64,000 nucleotides of DNA, from assembly GCF_018691265.1 (NCBI RefSeq), contig NW_024881324.1, forward strand, positions 6,761,730-6,825,729. Reading direction: 5' to 3'. How positions within the stretch are numbered: position 1 is the first letter of the stretch; each line of letters opens with the position of its first letter. Shown in pieces: positions 14,441 through 27,863 of the stretch. The notes under the pieces were generated by a model. That model ran no database searches. It had not been told where the DNA came from and was given only the letters and a program-made list of their open reading frames with translations. Both the position numbers and the translations under genes were made by a program. The stretch comes from Tyto alba. Its lineage: Eukaryota; Chordata; Aves; Strigiformes; Tytonidae.

Positions 14441-17400
14441 CAATTCGTCTTTTCCTTCCTACCCCAGCAGGCAGTGAAGGTTACCCTGACTATGAGAGCA
14501 TTACATTTTATTTCAGAGAACACGCAGATTGGAAACAGGAGGGTATTTTAGTTTCCAAGACAAACAGCCATTCCCATGCTGCTGAACCAAACAGATCGAA
14601 CGTGTTGGTCTGGGGCACGACGCTGAGGAGCAATGGGCAGATCTTTGTCCCTCACTCACCTGCTGCAGATACCGGCCACGACTGGGCTGCTTTGTGTTTC
14701 AGCCCCCACATGAAGCCAGCGACCACCTGAAGGATCCTGACATGGTATTTTAATCCTCTTCTCATGTGTTATTGTCTTCAGAAATACCGAATAGTTTACC
14801 AAGCAGCACAAACGTTTAATAATAGCACACGACTTGAATTTAATATGCTGAATGCGGGTCTTGTTAAAACTACCCCAAAAGAGTATCTTCAGCTTGTAAC
14901 AAGGAAGAAACTGGAAGCATCAGTCAGTAATATTATCACTCCTTTCTCACCATCAGATGCACTGCAGAAAACAAGGAAAATAATGCTAATCAAATACTAC
15001 CACCTTTCTTCCTCTCCGTTATTGCCTCTCCTAAGATTGACCACATTTGTGGTTAAATGCAAGGAGTCAAACTTCCTATTAGCAGTGCTGTTACAGTTCC
15101 AGATTTCCACTGTGGTTCAGCCATATCACAGCTCTGGAAAGGCATACTGGCATACATTCAAACCACTGCCTTCGCTCGTTAAGGTGCAAAAAATTCCATA
15201 TTGTGACTGTAAAAGGTTGTTACCAAAATCACCTCACTGGCCTGCCTTCTTCAAGATTTCAATACCAAACTTAAACACAAAACAAAAAAATATCACTTTG
15301 TTAAAATTGGTAGTCTGGATAAAAACCTCTTAGTGAAGGGACTGATGCAATTTAACCCTGCCAAGGGAGATGCAAGCAGCTAGTTAAACCAGAGAAGCAA
15401 AATCCCAGCTCCTCAGGATCCCCAGCACACACCTCGTTCCACTGCTCCTGAGAAGGACTCCCGCTCAGCCCTCACAAGCCCCAAGGCTGTATACGTCCTG
15501 TCTTTTTGTCCGAGCAATCAAAAGCCTTCAACAGTTCTTTCTCAATTTGAAGCTCATATCGCTGAGAGAGATAACTCAATCTTAGCCATAGCCAAGATGC
15601 TACATGCATCTGGCTGACCCGGTGGCAGGACTAGCAGTTCGTCCCCTCAGAAAGCAAGTCTGAAGACTACACAGTCTCCACGGACTCACAGGTCCTCGAA
15701 GCATCTGCTGGTAAGTGTAGCTCCTCACAACAGGAGAAGCTCCTAAGTTTGTCTTTAAAAGAGGATCAGTTCATTGCAAAATGGACAGAGTGAAGCATGC
15801 TGGTTTTTGGACCCTTTTTCTGAAAAGAAAAATCAGACCAGGATACCATGACCATGTGATGGTAGTCAGAAGAGACCTAAGAAATTCAGAGTTTCAACTC
15901 CACCTCTGAAAGCAATAGGAAGCTAAGTGAAAGCTGAAGTTTCTTCACTCTATGCAGTTACACACAAGAACAAGAAAGCAACTAGTCATGGCCCTGATCA
16001 ATATTACTATCCAAAAAATTCCAGTTTTATATGCATGGGGTACAGGTGCACAAATAGGTGGACCTGTGATGTTTGTAAAGATCTCCCCCATGTAAGCACA
16101 CCACCATGTCAGTCCTGACCTGCACACCCACCTCAGTTCAGACTAATACAACTACTGAGTTACACTCCACATTTTTCCTCAGAGAAGAGTGGATCATGTA
16201 CGTTCTCACACTCTTAAGTCAAGGTTCTAGCTAGGAAGATCACTGCATCTGCTCCATTATAGGGCTCATGACCATGCAGTCATGGAAGGGCATGCAAAGA
16301 CGAGGCAGAGCAACAAAGAGGACAAAAGGCACCATTCTCTGGCATTCAGGGAGAGGTGAAATACTTGCAGGAGGTGCTTAACGTAACTTCGCAGCAGAAG
16401 AAACAATAAATTTTTGTAAGATTTATACAACATTAAACAAAGGGGCTGGGGCTGAGTCTAGACGTACTATCTGACATGGGCTTTTCAGGAGCAAAGCAAA
16501 CCTTCCAGGAACTTTACAGCTGCTGGCAGGCAGGCTGTCCCTAATCTTCTATGCACACCACTCGCCTGATCAGTGAAAGAGCTGGGGCTGCCCTGCTGGG
16601 CAAGTACATTTCCTGGGATCTTTATGCCACCCCTCTTGTGTCATCGCACTCTTACGCAAAGTTCAAGAAGTTTAAAACCCTTCCTGATCTGTTGGCTTTT
16701 TCCATTTCAGCAAGGCATCGTCATCGAACAAGTCAATAGGCAAGCTCAAGTATCTGATATTTTTAGCTAGATATACTATAGCATCTCACAGATGCCTAGA
16801 GTTTTCTCCCTGCGAGGTCTGAAGGAGATTCCTTCCTTCTCAACTGCCATTTGAACAGAGTCTAGGGGCTGCTCTTCATACACTGAGGCAGCAGAGCTCT
16901 TCAAACGTCTGGGAAAGCCACATTTCTCCACTTCACCTGAAGTACTAGTAACAGATATAATGCCTGTCTGGTACAACTGGTGCTGCTACCCCCTTGGGAG
17001 GAAGTATGGGAAATGTGTTCAAAATGGCACTGAGGCCATTGAAAGAGCTAAAGGGTAGTCAAATAGAAAAAAACTAGACAAATCTGAAGGGGAAAATAAA
17101 AAGGCTGAAATTTTGATCCTTTCTTACTGAACACTGAATGACTCAATAACCTCTGATTCACTCTGTGGCAGAAATACCTGATTTTGGCCTTAGAGAGTCC
17201 ATCTTAGTCTCTGCATTGTAGATGAGAACAATCACATTTTTGCTTGCTCTGACTTACTGCTAAATTGATTATTCCCCAGGACTGGGAAAGAGGGAGAAAG
17301 GAAAGAGATGGTAAATAGCCCTTACAAAATTCTTTAAGGTGGAAGAAGGGAATGCATCTTACTTTTCCTAGCAACCCTCTTTCCTAATTCTGAAGCAAAT

Positions 17401-18947
17401 AAATCACACTAAGGATAGTATCCTGAACATATGGCTTTCTCTGAATAAGGGGAATTTGCCTGCCTACAAGCTTGCTTTTCTTCTCTCTCTCTTTTTTTTT
17501 TTTTTATTTAAATATGTCAGTATCTGGATTCCCCTACACATTCCCCTTCCACAGCAAAGTGGGTTTCTGCCTGCTCTCTCCCCCCCAAAAAACAAACCAC
17601 AGAAAAAAACCCTTTCCAAGTATTAGCTTATTTCTGTCCACAGAAGGCTGTACCTAACCTTAATATCTAGCCAACAGCATGCAACCTGTTCACTACTGTT
17701 GCATTCACTTATCACATATTCAGCAGAAGCATGATGTAACCAAGGCAAGAAAAGGGAAGGACTGCAGCACCCCAAGGCCAGCAGCAACATGAAGAGCATC
17801 TTTACAGAAAAGGTCACAAAGAGTGATGGAGGCCTCCAAGTGATCTTGCACCATTCTTTACCACCTTTCTTGTAAACACCTACAAAGCACAAGCCTCCAA
17901 GTACAGCAGCTCATGGGATGTGGTTTTATTTTACCATTTCCTTCTCTGGGCACAAGGTACCCTGTGTCTCCTGGTCTAGACTTTGAATGCTGCCCAGGCT
18001 TTCTGTAGAGCACATGAAGTAGAGGACCCCTGGGAGGGACACTGCTGACCCCAAGATCTGGAAGAGTTTGCGTGCAGGGGTCTTGAAGACTCTCGGTCGT
18101 GAAGTGGTTGTCACAAGGGCCCAGAGAAGGGGGAAATACCCCCTGAAGTTTCTCACTCCCCTGCCTGCAATCCAAGAAGGCAACTGGTGGCAGTGCGCAG
18201 AAGACTATCACAAAGAAGTTTGCCAACAGGAATGAAAGAGCAGCTAGGATGCCAAAAGGCAATGGTCTGCATTTTTCTTTTCTAAAGTAATAACTGAAAG
18301 CCAGCAACAGAGATATGACTAGCAATTTTAATTAGAAAGGAAATTTAAGTGATTTTATAGAAAGAAGTGCGAACCAAAGTCATACCAAAAGCCACCTGAA
18401 TTTTTCTCTGACTATCATATGCAATTTCCCATGTTCATTTATGTCATCTTCACGGTGTCAGTTTTCCAGAGAACAATTCTCAGCTCAGCACGACAGAACA
18501 TTAATACCAACGGGCATGCAGAACACTAGCATGTTATAAATAAACTGCTAATTTGAGGTGGGAAAAATCATCAAGGCAGCTCTTATGATTAAGAACTAGA
18601 GAAAGAAAATGAGCAACTTGCTTGTGCTTTCAGGACACAGACTTCTGCAAAAGAGCTTTTTCTAACCCCCAGTTCCCGAGGCAAAAAAAGAATAGATCCA
18701 GTGAAATGCCCAGTGTCGAGACAAAGCAGGCGGTGAAAATGCTATTATAATTTTTAAAGCCCTCCCTGCCCCCACCTCAAGTAGTAAGTTGTCTTTCCTA
18801 CCAGCTCGAGAGGTTTGTGCTTAAAAAGAGTACTATAGCGGAGTTGTGAAGTTTCAGCTTCCTCTCACTCAACTCACAGTTTTACATAACTCCCAAGAGA
18901 CATTTTCAGGCTACAGATACTGCACAGCCAACGAGAACAAAGTGGAG

Positions 18948-18984
<37 letters not shown>
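18948..18984. repeat. Poly(A) tract of 37 bases
   Basis: An uninterrupted run of 37 A residues is followed by gaggtgcag. I could not recognise the sequence upstream as a retroposed transcript and saw no clear target-site duplication. It is best described as a homopolymer microsatellite, with a retroposon tail as an unproven alternative. Confidence 0.9.
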
Positions 18985-18988
<4 letters not shown>

Positions 18989-19084
18989 TGCAGAACTATT
19001 ATACAGCATTTCAGATCTGGGTTACTTGGAGCCACTCGATAAAAGTCTTACCATGAAAAGTAAAACTTTATTCTGCTGAGCTGA

Positions 19085-19215
19085 GGGCCAGGATTATTCG
19101 TGCTCGCGATAGCCCTGATCGCCACCCTCCGTCTGCCCGGCGCGGGGTTCCCTTCCCGCCCCGTCCCCGGTCTGCAAGGGCAGATAACGCCCCGCCGCAG
19201 CACGGCTGCCACCTC
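19085..19215. other. Short CpG-rich islet
   Basis: About 130 bases with several CpGs (for example gcccggcgcggggttccc and taacgccccgccgcagcacgg) sit in an otherwise AT-rich intron. It is below the usual length threshold for a CpG island. I see no coding content or recognisable motif beyond GC-box-like ccgccccg strings. Confidence 0.5.
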
Positions 19216-22200
19216 GGGTATTATTTCTGTACCACTCCAGCATTGTCGCGCGTTACCAGCGTGCCACTTACTAAGCATTATTATAAAACTTTCTGCGAAT
19301 ATCTATGTTCGCCACGAGCAGGGATAATGGCCTCATTGCAATAGCCTTGATAAAAGCTCCAACAAGACAGCTTTCAGATAGCGCCACACAAAAGCCTTCT
19401 GTGAGAGCTGTAACCAACATCAATTCCCGCTATGCGAAGACATTAGACAAAGTGTGAACTAGCTTACTGTACAGGGACAAAAAACTGACTGTCAATGTGT
19501 GGGACCAACGCTGTCTAAAAACACAACACTGGCAAGGCAAAATAACACCAGCATATATACATGGTAATTGCCATTTAATTCCAGAGTTAGCAGCACAAGA
19601 AAACAAGAAGTGAAGGCACTATTAAGTTACTAGCATCACTCAATTCTATATAATTCCATTTCCAGTGTCTCTGGTTGGAAAAACTACTTTAAAACCAGCA
19701 GATGTTAAAAAAGCCCAAGCAGAGGATGAAGGAAAGCCCAGTTTCCACTACAAAGGCAGTCAGGGAATGCAGCAAACCCTTCAGACCTGCTCCTTAAAGC
19801 ATGTATTTTCCAATACATGGCAGACAACCTGATGCAAACAAACTGCCGTGCCACCTACGGTACAAGGCAAAACCCTTCTTACACATAATTTTGTATTTTT
19901 ACATACTTGTCTAGTTACACTGTGGTAGCACCCAAAAAGTCAGAAGCCTACTGTCAACGTAAATGGACAGTACCAGTACAAATGTCAGGCCAAGAGGTTA
20001 CTTTTTCACTTCCAGACCTGAAATTTGCCAGATGATACCTCTTTGAATGGGAGTCTAGATAGAAGGGATGCAAGCAAGTCTACATGTCAGTTTGTTTCTG
20101 AATGACAGGCAAGGGAAATTTGAAAGCTAAGTGTTATAGAGAGCCTAGTACACTTGCTCTGTGGAGAAGTGCTTCACTTTAAGATGTCTAAAAATCAAGT
20201 GGCTTGCAGAAAGAAAAATTGTATCTGTTACTGCACTCCGATTTTAGTAAGATTTTTTAATTAATGTGTAGAGCCAAAATTAAGAGAAAGTTAGAGAGAG
20301 AGAACTAGTAGAGTAGATCTATAAGCCTGACACAATATAGAAGAATTTGACTCTTACACTCCGTGGTGACAGCCACCATTGAGTCCTAAACCAGAGGCTT
20401 TTAATGTCACCTTAATTAACAAGGAAGTTTGCCAATGAGTTTCTTCCCACCCCCACTTTCTACCAGTAAGTTATGCAATATGCAACAACCTTTGAACCAA
20501 CAGCTGTACAACCAAAAAAAAAAAAACTACTACACAAAAAAAAAAAAAGCCAACAGAACAGCATTGTAAAGAGAAAGTCTTTCGAGAAGTTCATTAATGA
20601 AAATTACTTCTAGAATCTATGCATACATTAACCAACACACACATACCACAAGTTAGAGCAGGAATGCTGGAGCTGAAGCAGCCAAGGCTAAGCAGACACC
20701 TCTTGTTATCTAGTTCCCTAGTATAATTTATTTTTACCAAAAATAGTTGTTCAGATATTTTCTACAAGTTTTCACACATCTTCGCAAAACGACTAGTGTC
20801 TTGCAATGTCTATGTGATGAGACTATAAAAGCCTGTTGTAAAGATATACAAATGAAAGGCAAAGTAATAGCAGCCTATGCTTTTAACGGTGGCTTGTTCA
20901 TAAAAAGCTCAAGATACCAAGACCCAACGTCTGCAGTACAGCAAGTGTACATTGCAGGAAGCACCCAGTATCTTCCTGAAACGTGTCTCCTAGATCCTGG
21001 AAGTAGGGCACCTGAAAATGCCCTCAGCCTTAGGTCGTGGTCACTTCCGAGACTAGGTGAAGCCACATACAAGTTGGGTGAAATCTTGAAGGTGGATGCA
21101 AGTGATCAGATTAAATCTCCTACTTCAAGTGACAAAATGGGATACGGGTTTTACTTTTGGAAGTCGTTATTGACATCCCTGTGGAATAAACGGAAGCCAT
21201 GCTTGCCTCCCTAACTCAGCACAGTCACAGAAAAGATGCCTGGCTGATTCCAAAAAGGCAATCTTCAACGCTCCACCTTTCCCTCCTAGCTCAGCCGTAG
21301 GCAAAAGATCTTCGGTGCAGAAGCCTGAAAGCTGCAGGACACGCACGTGCAGCACTGACAGAGTGAGTGAGCGTGCTAGTTTTCACACTGTAACAGGTCA
21401 ACAACTGTTCACATTCATAAGTAGGACAGCAGAGACACAACACGTGCCATTAACCTTAGGCACGTTCAGTTTGCAAGCAGTTACCAACGCATTTGAGATG
21501 TATCCACAGATGTATAAAAGAAAGGCTAAAACGTATGAAGTAGTACGCTCCTACCATGCAGCAGAGGCCATTTTCAGCACGTTCCAGCTTCATCACCACC
21601 TAGCCAAACTCTTGTCTTCTCCCTTTACAGGGCCTGCAGACGTAAATATTTACCACATCTCACACTGAACCCACAAGGCATTAAGAACTCCACGAATGCC
21701 ACAAGATCCAACAAATAATAGCACCATCCAAGCAGACAGCATAGTACTTCAAGAGACACCCATGCCAGGCATAGCACTTCCAAGTGTGGTTTTGGACCAA
21801 CTCACTTGAGGAAAACAGAAGTGAAATAGTTCCCTTTTAAAGATGTGATAAGTTGGGCAATTTTGCCAAGTCTGTCTTTAGACAGAACTGAAATTGAAAC
21901 CGAGTCCAAATACTTCAGCAGCAGCACCTCAAGCACTGCAGCAGCCCTGTCCGGAGGCTCCGGCAGCCTCCCTCCCGCCGCACACACTGTCCCCGGGCAC
22001 GTGAAGGGGGTTTCTTCTCCCCAGAGCAGCACACACAATTCTGCTCTTGAAAAATAATGCAGGAAGCGATTAACTCTGCCAGCCAAAACAAAAGCCTGAA
22101 GTCCAACTTAGTCATTTGTCAGGATGAGAGTTGCCACCGTAGATACACACTCAGCACCGCCAGCCACAAATGAGATTATTTGTAGAGGCTGTAAAACCTG

Positions 22201-25200
22201 GAGATTTAGTTACACTAAGAAGAGCTTTCCATCCGCTGAGGCCTCGCTCTGGGCAGGGCTGGATCTACCTTACCACCACGGGTGCAAGAAGCCCATCTGA
22301 ATTGAAGTTGCAGTCGCCAACCCATTCTTAGCAGGCAGCTCCTCCACAAACCAGGAGGAAAGCCTGAGCCACCTTCCCAGCCCTCCACACCAGCACCAGG
22401 ACCAACGCTGCCACCACAGCCACGGCCATCAGCCCAGCACACACCTTCAGAAGTACAGCCTCAAGGTTTGAAAGGTGTCGTACTGGAAGGTACTACCAAA
22501 AAATCTCACGTCTTCATTTCTCACCCAATCCCCCTCTCGGTGCTCTGGACAGGAGGGGTGGGCTGGGTTCCCCTCCCACAGCCACACCGGGCCTACTGGT
22601 CTGCACAGGACAGGAGCTCCAAACAGGAACGGTGCTACTTCGTTTTCCTTTTTGCAACCCACGCTTTGTAATGAGCCATTCCCACGGTAGTGGGGCATGC
22701 TCACCCCCTCTCTCCACACCTCCGGTTTCCCTCCCAGGGCCAGGTTAAGACCTGGTGGAACCAGATGGCTCTGAAAGGCTCTCAGGCTCCCGCTCGGCCC
22801 GCAGAGTGGGTCTACCACATCTTCGAAACACCTCTCAAAGCTGCCAATCTCCAAAAGCTTCACAAGTGAAAACTCACAACTAACACTGTGTTTCTTATCA
22901 CAGCCACGTGGTTCCTTTATAAAAGGGCACCTTTATTTTAACATTAATGGCTTTAATTTCAGAAGAAATTTAACGGTCTAGCACTCTTCATCTTGGAGAA
23001 GGCAACTGGTGACAGTAACGTATCGTAAACTGTGTAGAGAAACATATACGAGAACATCATTTTCACCTACCACAATATCTAGGATCACCCAATAACACTA
23101 CAGACAGCAAGTTCAAAATTTAAAAAATAAAGGCAGAAACAAAGAAAATGTTTTTTTTTTCTTTCATAGAAGATAACTAAATCATATAACTTGTTGCTAC
23201 CCAAGTTCAGAACTATAACTAGATTCAGACAGGGATCAGACAAAAATCACAGACCACTGGTAGTTATAAAACTCATTGTAACCCCTGACTGAGCAAGTGC
23301 TCTCTCAAAGTAAGCAGGAGAAAAACTGTCCTGTGCAAGCCGCCTTCTTGCATTCCTTCTGCAAACATTTGCCACAGTCGTAGTCACAGTAGTGGCAGAA
23401 CCTTTCATCTCGCCAAATACAGGTCTTTCTAAGTTTAAAGAATTATCTTTTTAAAATGCTTGCACATACTCACAAATGAGTACACTGTAAGAATTAACAG
23501 TAGCACCAACATACCTGGGATAAAATGATGGGAAAAAAAAAAATGCCTTTAATTGCTCTATCAGTTGAAGCAACTTCCACGGTAGAAGAGACTGGCCATA
23601 AAGTGACCCATACCCAGCCTTTGGCAAGCAGGTCGGTGGCACAAGGAAGAGACCTTCACGGTGACAGCAGGCAAGACCAGCTTCTGAAAACTGAAGCTCA
23701 GTAAGCCGATTTAACACCTCACCACAAAATGCATGGGAAAGCTCCTGTCTCCTTCCTTCAGCTCACTCATCCCATCACGGGCCACGTGTGCCCAATACCT
23801 ACCACATGCCGGACCTCACGCTCGTCAAACCCAGCTCTTTTACCTTGTTAAAGAGGCAGAAAACCAACCCAGCACAGCTGGATGCTCCCCAAGTGCAGAG
23901 GTGAGGAAAGAGCATTGCTTGGCCAGCGGCAGGGCAAAGGAGCTGCAACAGAAGAGGCTGTGAGGGAGAAGCAAGCCTACTCCTTCCAGCAACAGTAAAG
24001 CCTTTCTGTGGCTCAGCTGCTCGTGGAAACCTGCCAGAAGCCTTTATCATCGTGGGGCTACCATACTTCAGTGGCTCTGGTGCCGACGGAGCCACACCAG
24101 CATAGCTGGACTCTGCGTGAGGATAGCGAAGCCACCGGCAGCAAGCTACAGGCTATTTCTGTACCGTTTTATTAGGATGCCTGCTTTCCACTAGATGCTT
24201 GTTGGCAGAGTTAGGGCAATCAGGCTTTATACCTCTGAACTTTCCTCAGGCAGCTCTGCCAAAGGACCATGTGGTACCTCCTTGGGCTCAGCAGCAGTCT
24301 GTTGCTGGAGGAGATGGATTTAAAGCAAAGACACTCCCTTAAATGCTATTCAAAAAGCAAAGGCCCCAGTCTCATGCTAGCAGTCATTCCTAGTAACACC
24401 AACTATCAGGCAAAGACATACAAAAACTGGTCTGAGTGCGAAAACACCTGCGTCTTCACAAACTGTTATATTCCTGCAAAATATAGAAAAGCTCCTAGTT
24501 AGCTACCAACTTCCTTTATGCAACTTACAGGGCTTTCCTCCCATACCTTAAAACCTTGTTCAGTACTTATGTCCTATTTGGCCTGCTCCTTTACCCAACA
24601 CCTAGGAGAACGATTGTGCGCTACCCCATTTTTCTCCCTGTCCAGCTGTGACTTGCTGAGAAGGAGGGAGGAAGAGGTGCTTTCTAAGCCACCAGAAAAA
24701 TGAGAGAGGTGCTAAGTATTCAGTTTGGAAATGTAAATCCTCCCGCCCCCTTCTGAAGTATGCCGAACCAGCCTCTCCACAGCTCATGTCATCTAAAGGC
24801 CACAGGAGTTCTCTAAAGATATTCTTGTTAAGAGGATTTAGCCCCTTTTAAAAAGGACTTAACATGTGGGTGGTGTCTCCATTTAAGCATTTTCTCATGG
24901 CTAAGAAAATGGCCTTGTTCTTAAAGGCTTATCTTTATAACCCAAAGACAGTAAGAAATTCTCCACTATTTGAATTAGAAACATTTTGAGCAGCTTGCTT
25001 TTATAGCAGCCCCATTTTTAAGTACCAGGATTGGCAAATGGCAGTGACTTTCTCACACCAAGCGAGAAGGCAACACCAGCCAGAAAGCTTTCGGGGTACC
25101 TCGTCAAACAGTAATTTCTCCCATGTTTACACGATGAGCCCAGCTGGGTCGCAAGCTCACTGCCAGCAAAGCAGCACAGCATCCCTACCCCTGTGCCCTC

Positions 25201-27848
25201 TCCCTGGCCACCGCCTTCCTTCGATGGTCCCTGGCACTTACCAGACCTCCCGTTAGCTGGTTCGACCTGCCTGCCCAGCAGAAAAACCTGTATTTATTTA
25301 TTCTGATCAGGGTTAATTTTCCATCCTGGGAAGCCTGAGATCCCAGAAGGGAAGCAGGGGAACAGCAGCAGCCCCCAGCGAGGCACGGGACCACCAGCTC
25401 CTTGCAGCAAGAACCGACCCCGTCTCCGGAGGCTCCGGCTTTCCCTGGGCGCACAAGCCGATGGTTGCTTTCCAAGGGTTAATTCTTCATTACCACTTGT
25501 GTCTAAGCTATGGCAGGGGTTCAGATCCGCCCGGTAACACTTTCTATTAACTCCACAGGAGGAAAAAAAAAAAAAAAAAAAAAGCTCCTCAAGTTAAAAG
25601 GGCAGGCAGCCTGGGTCAGAGCCCGCCCAAGCCTGGGCTCACCGGGGTACAAAGCCCCGTTAGCGACCCTCGGCCGCAGGAGCTGCAGTGGCAGAGCAAG
25701 ACACGGGTTTTGGATAGCATGAAGACACCTGCTTGGGAGATGGCAAAACTCTCATCTGTCCAGGGCCGGAGCCGCCTGTTGTTACGGTCTAGGCCACTTT
25801 TCAAGGCTTTTCCAACACAGCTACACTGACACAAACACAGATAAGTGACTAATGAATTCCCGGGGGGGAAGCAGCTTACTCCAGCAAAAGAAACTTTTTA
25901 ATTTGCTGGGAGAGTCAAACACCTCCCTGAACAGCCTCAACTATACCGCTGTAGTGACTCTTTTCCAGTCTTACCAGTTTATATTTGGAAGTGATGGGTG
26001 GGTTGCCCGTGCAGTTACATCTGCAAAGCTAGAGCATTTTCATAACCCTAACCAGCGCAGGTGTGCTGGCCAAATTTTAGACTTATCCCTACAGTCTTTT
26101 GCATATCAAGGACTTGTTTTCAGTTGGGGGGCTCGGACTCCATTCTCTACTTGCAACTCAACTAATCAAGTGCTAAATTTATACAGGTGCTACTCGCCAG
26201 AGCTCGCATTTTGTCACGCTTCTAAGCAGCCTCTGATATCAGTTTCTCAAAAATGCTCAGCTAGGAGCCAACCAGGAAAATACCCTCACCTCCCAGTCCC
26301 AGAAAACCCTTCATGAGTTTTGGGGAAAACTAGGCGGGAGCCGGAGAACTGCTGAAGGGCTGGATCCGCCTCCCCGCCAAGTGGTTTGAGGAGCAGAAAG
26401 CCAAGGCAGAGCAACTAGGGAGCTTCAGCCTTATTTCCCAAAAGACGGGGGGTCTGCGGCAAACCAGCGCGGCTGCAAGAGGGGCACGCACTCGAGCACG
26501 GCTGCCAGGGCAGAGCAGCCCCTTTCCAGGCACGGGCCACAGGTGGCTCGTGGTCCTGGGAGGGTGGCTAGCCAGAGCCAGTCGATACCGCCAGCCTGAC
26601 CACGCTCTTCCTCCCTCATCCCACCTCTCCCCCCAAAGTAAATGGGGGGCGGGGGGGCGGGTGTGAGGGTGTACAACAAATTCAGGACTTGCGTGGGGAC
26701 TTCCTTGCAGGTAGCAACCTTTAAGGTGGAAAGAAGCCTTCCTAGGTTTTTATGGCCAGGAGTTCCTGCCATTAGAGAGGTGAACGCTATACCAAAAAAT
26801 AAAAATAAATTTAAATGCACTAAATTCATACTTAAAGGTCTGGTAGCGCCCATGAAGGAGAAATTTTTAGGAGCCCCCTATGATGCCAACGTCCCTCCCA
26901 CAAAGCTGAAAAAACCTGCACAATTATTCTCCCTGAATCATCCTGGAACATATACTCCTCTTTGTATTCACTTAACACCACCTTCTAGGAATCAAACCTT
27001 CGCAGAGGACAGCCAAATATTTACAAAGTGGCTTGAACCAGCCTGCTTAACACCCAGCACTGCTGGGGTATGCTGAAGACCAGAAGCCCCCAAAAAAGGG
27101 GAAAAAAAAAAAAAAAATCAATTATCTTTCATAGCGAAGATGCTTCCATTAAAAAAGAAAATAAAATAGTAATCTAAAAAAAGCTTTGGATGGGATTTGA
27201 TGAGCCTTGAAACTTCCATCACTACCTGAGCATCCAATACCTGCAAAAACCCACGTGGAAGGCAGCTCCTGCCATCCCCCCTGTCTCTCCCCAGCCACAC
27301 GAAGGAGGAAAACGCCGCTCACAAGCTCTTGCAAAAGTATTTCAGAATTACAGCAGCATCCGATACCTGGACCATCACTGACTGGATGCCGGGGCGGGTG
27401 TGTGTGGGGGGGTGGGTGTTAAAACCCCATTTGCCCGGGTAGGGGCGCACCGGGGCGGGGGGGGGGGGGGGGGGGGGGATGGGGAGGGGGAAGAGGTGAG
27501 AGGGAGTTTAGCGAACCCACGCTGCCGGGCCGCGGTCGTGGACACCGTGGGCGAGGCGGGGGGAAATCACCTGCCCGCCAGAGGTAACCCCCCCCCCCCC
27601 CCGCCCACCCCCCCCGGCGTGGATGCCCTCCAACTCGGAGCCCACGAGGGCCAAACGCACACCCAAAACCAGCGAGGACAAAGGCAACCCCCACGAGTGG
27701 GAGGCAGCGGGGAGGGGGGGGGGGGGCGGAATTTTTTTGGGGCGGGGGGGGGGGGGAAGGTGGAAAATTTTAAAGGGGGGGGGGGGTGTGGAAATTTTCG
27801 GTGAGGTGGAGGGGGGGAGGTGGTGCCGCCGCCCCGCGAGTCACTGAC

Positions 27849-27863
27849 CTGCTGCAGGGGCAT
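27849..27863 (-). CDS. E2F3: E2F3 isoform b, first coding exon (exon 1b)
   Basis: Reading the minus strand from 27863 gives ATG CCC CTG CAG CAG, that is MPLQQ, followed directly by the consensus donor GTCAGT at 27848-27843. Mammalian E2F3b is known to start with this short unique peptide, encoded by an intronic exon 1b, before joining the shared exon 2 that begins in the cyclin-A-binding AKRRLEL region. The exon ends in phase 0, the same phase as exon 1a 609 bp upstream, so both can splice to one acceptor. E2F3b lacks the E2F3a N-terminus but keeps the DNA-binding, dimerisation, marked-box and RB-binding domains, all encoded outside this window. In mammals E2F3b is expressed through the cell cycle, whereas E2F3a peaks at G1/S. 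The exon is too short to find by length alone; identity rests on peptide, donor, phase and position. Confidence 0.9.

Larger units (their letters stand above)
14441..27399 (-). other. E2F3: E2F3 intron 1, proximal part
   Basis: This is intronic sequence between the intragenic CpG island and the promoter island. It has moderate GC content that increases toward 27 kb, homopolymer A tracts (18948-18984, about 20515-20548, 25562-25583, about 27100-27117), and a short CpG-rich islet near 19.1 kb. The longest open frames here (plus 14764-15333, plus 20747-21214, minus 17858-18325) show no recognised family. I see no further E2F3 exon. Confidence 0.7.

Noticed and set aside
18780..18984. Processed pseudogene or SINE ending in the A37 tract
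   Set aside because: The upstream sequence is not recognised, and no target-site duplication was found around the A run.
20747..21214. A 155-codon plus-strand frame in E2F3 intron 1
   Set aside because: It has no domain, no splice context and no recognised homology; it is consistent with chance.
1..27848. Remaining E2F3 exons 2-7
   Set aside because: I searched the minus strand for the conserved exon 2 and DNA-binding-domain peptides and did not see them. They are expected beyond position 1.
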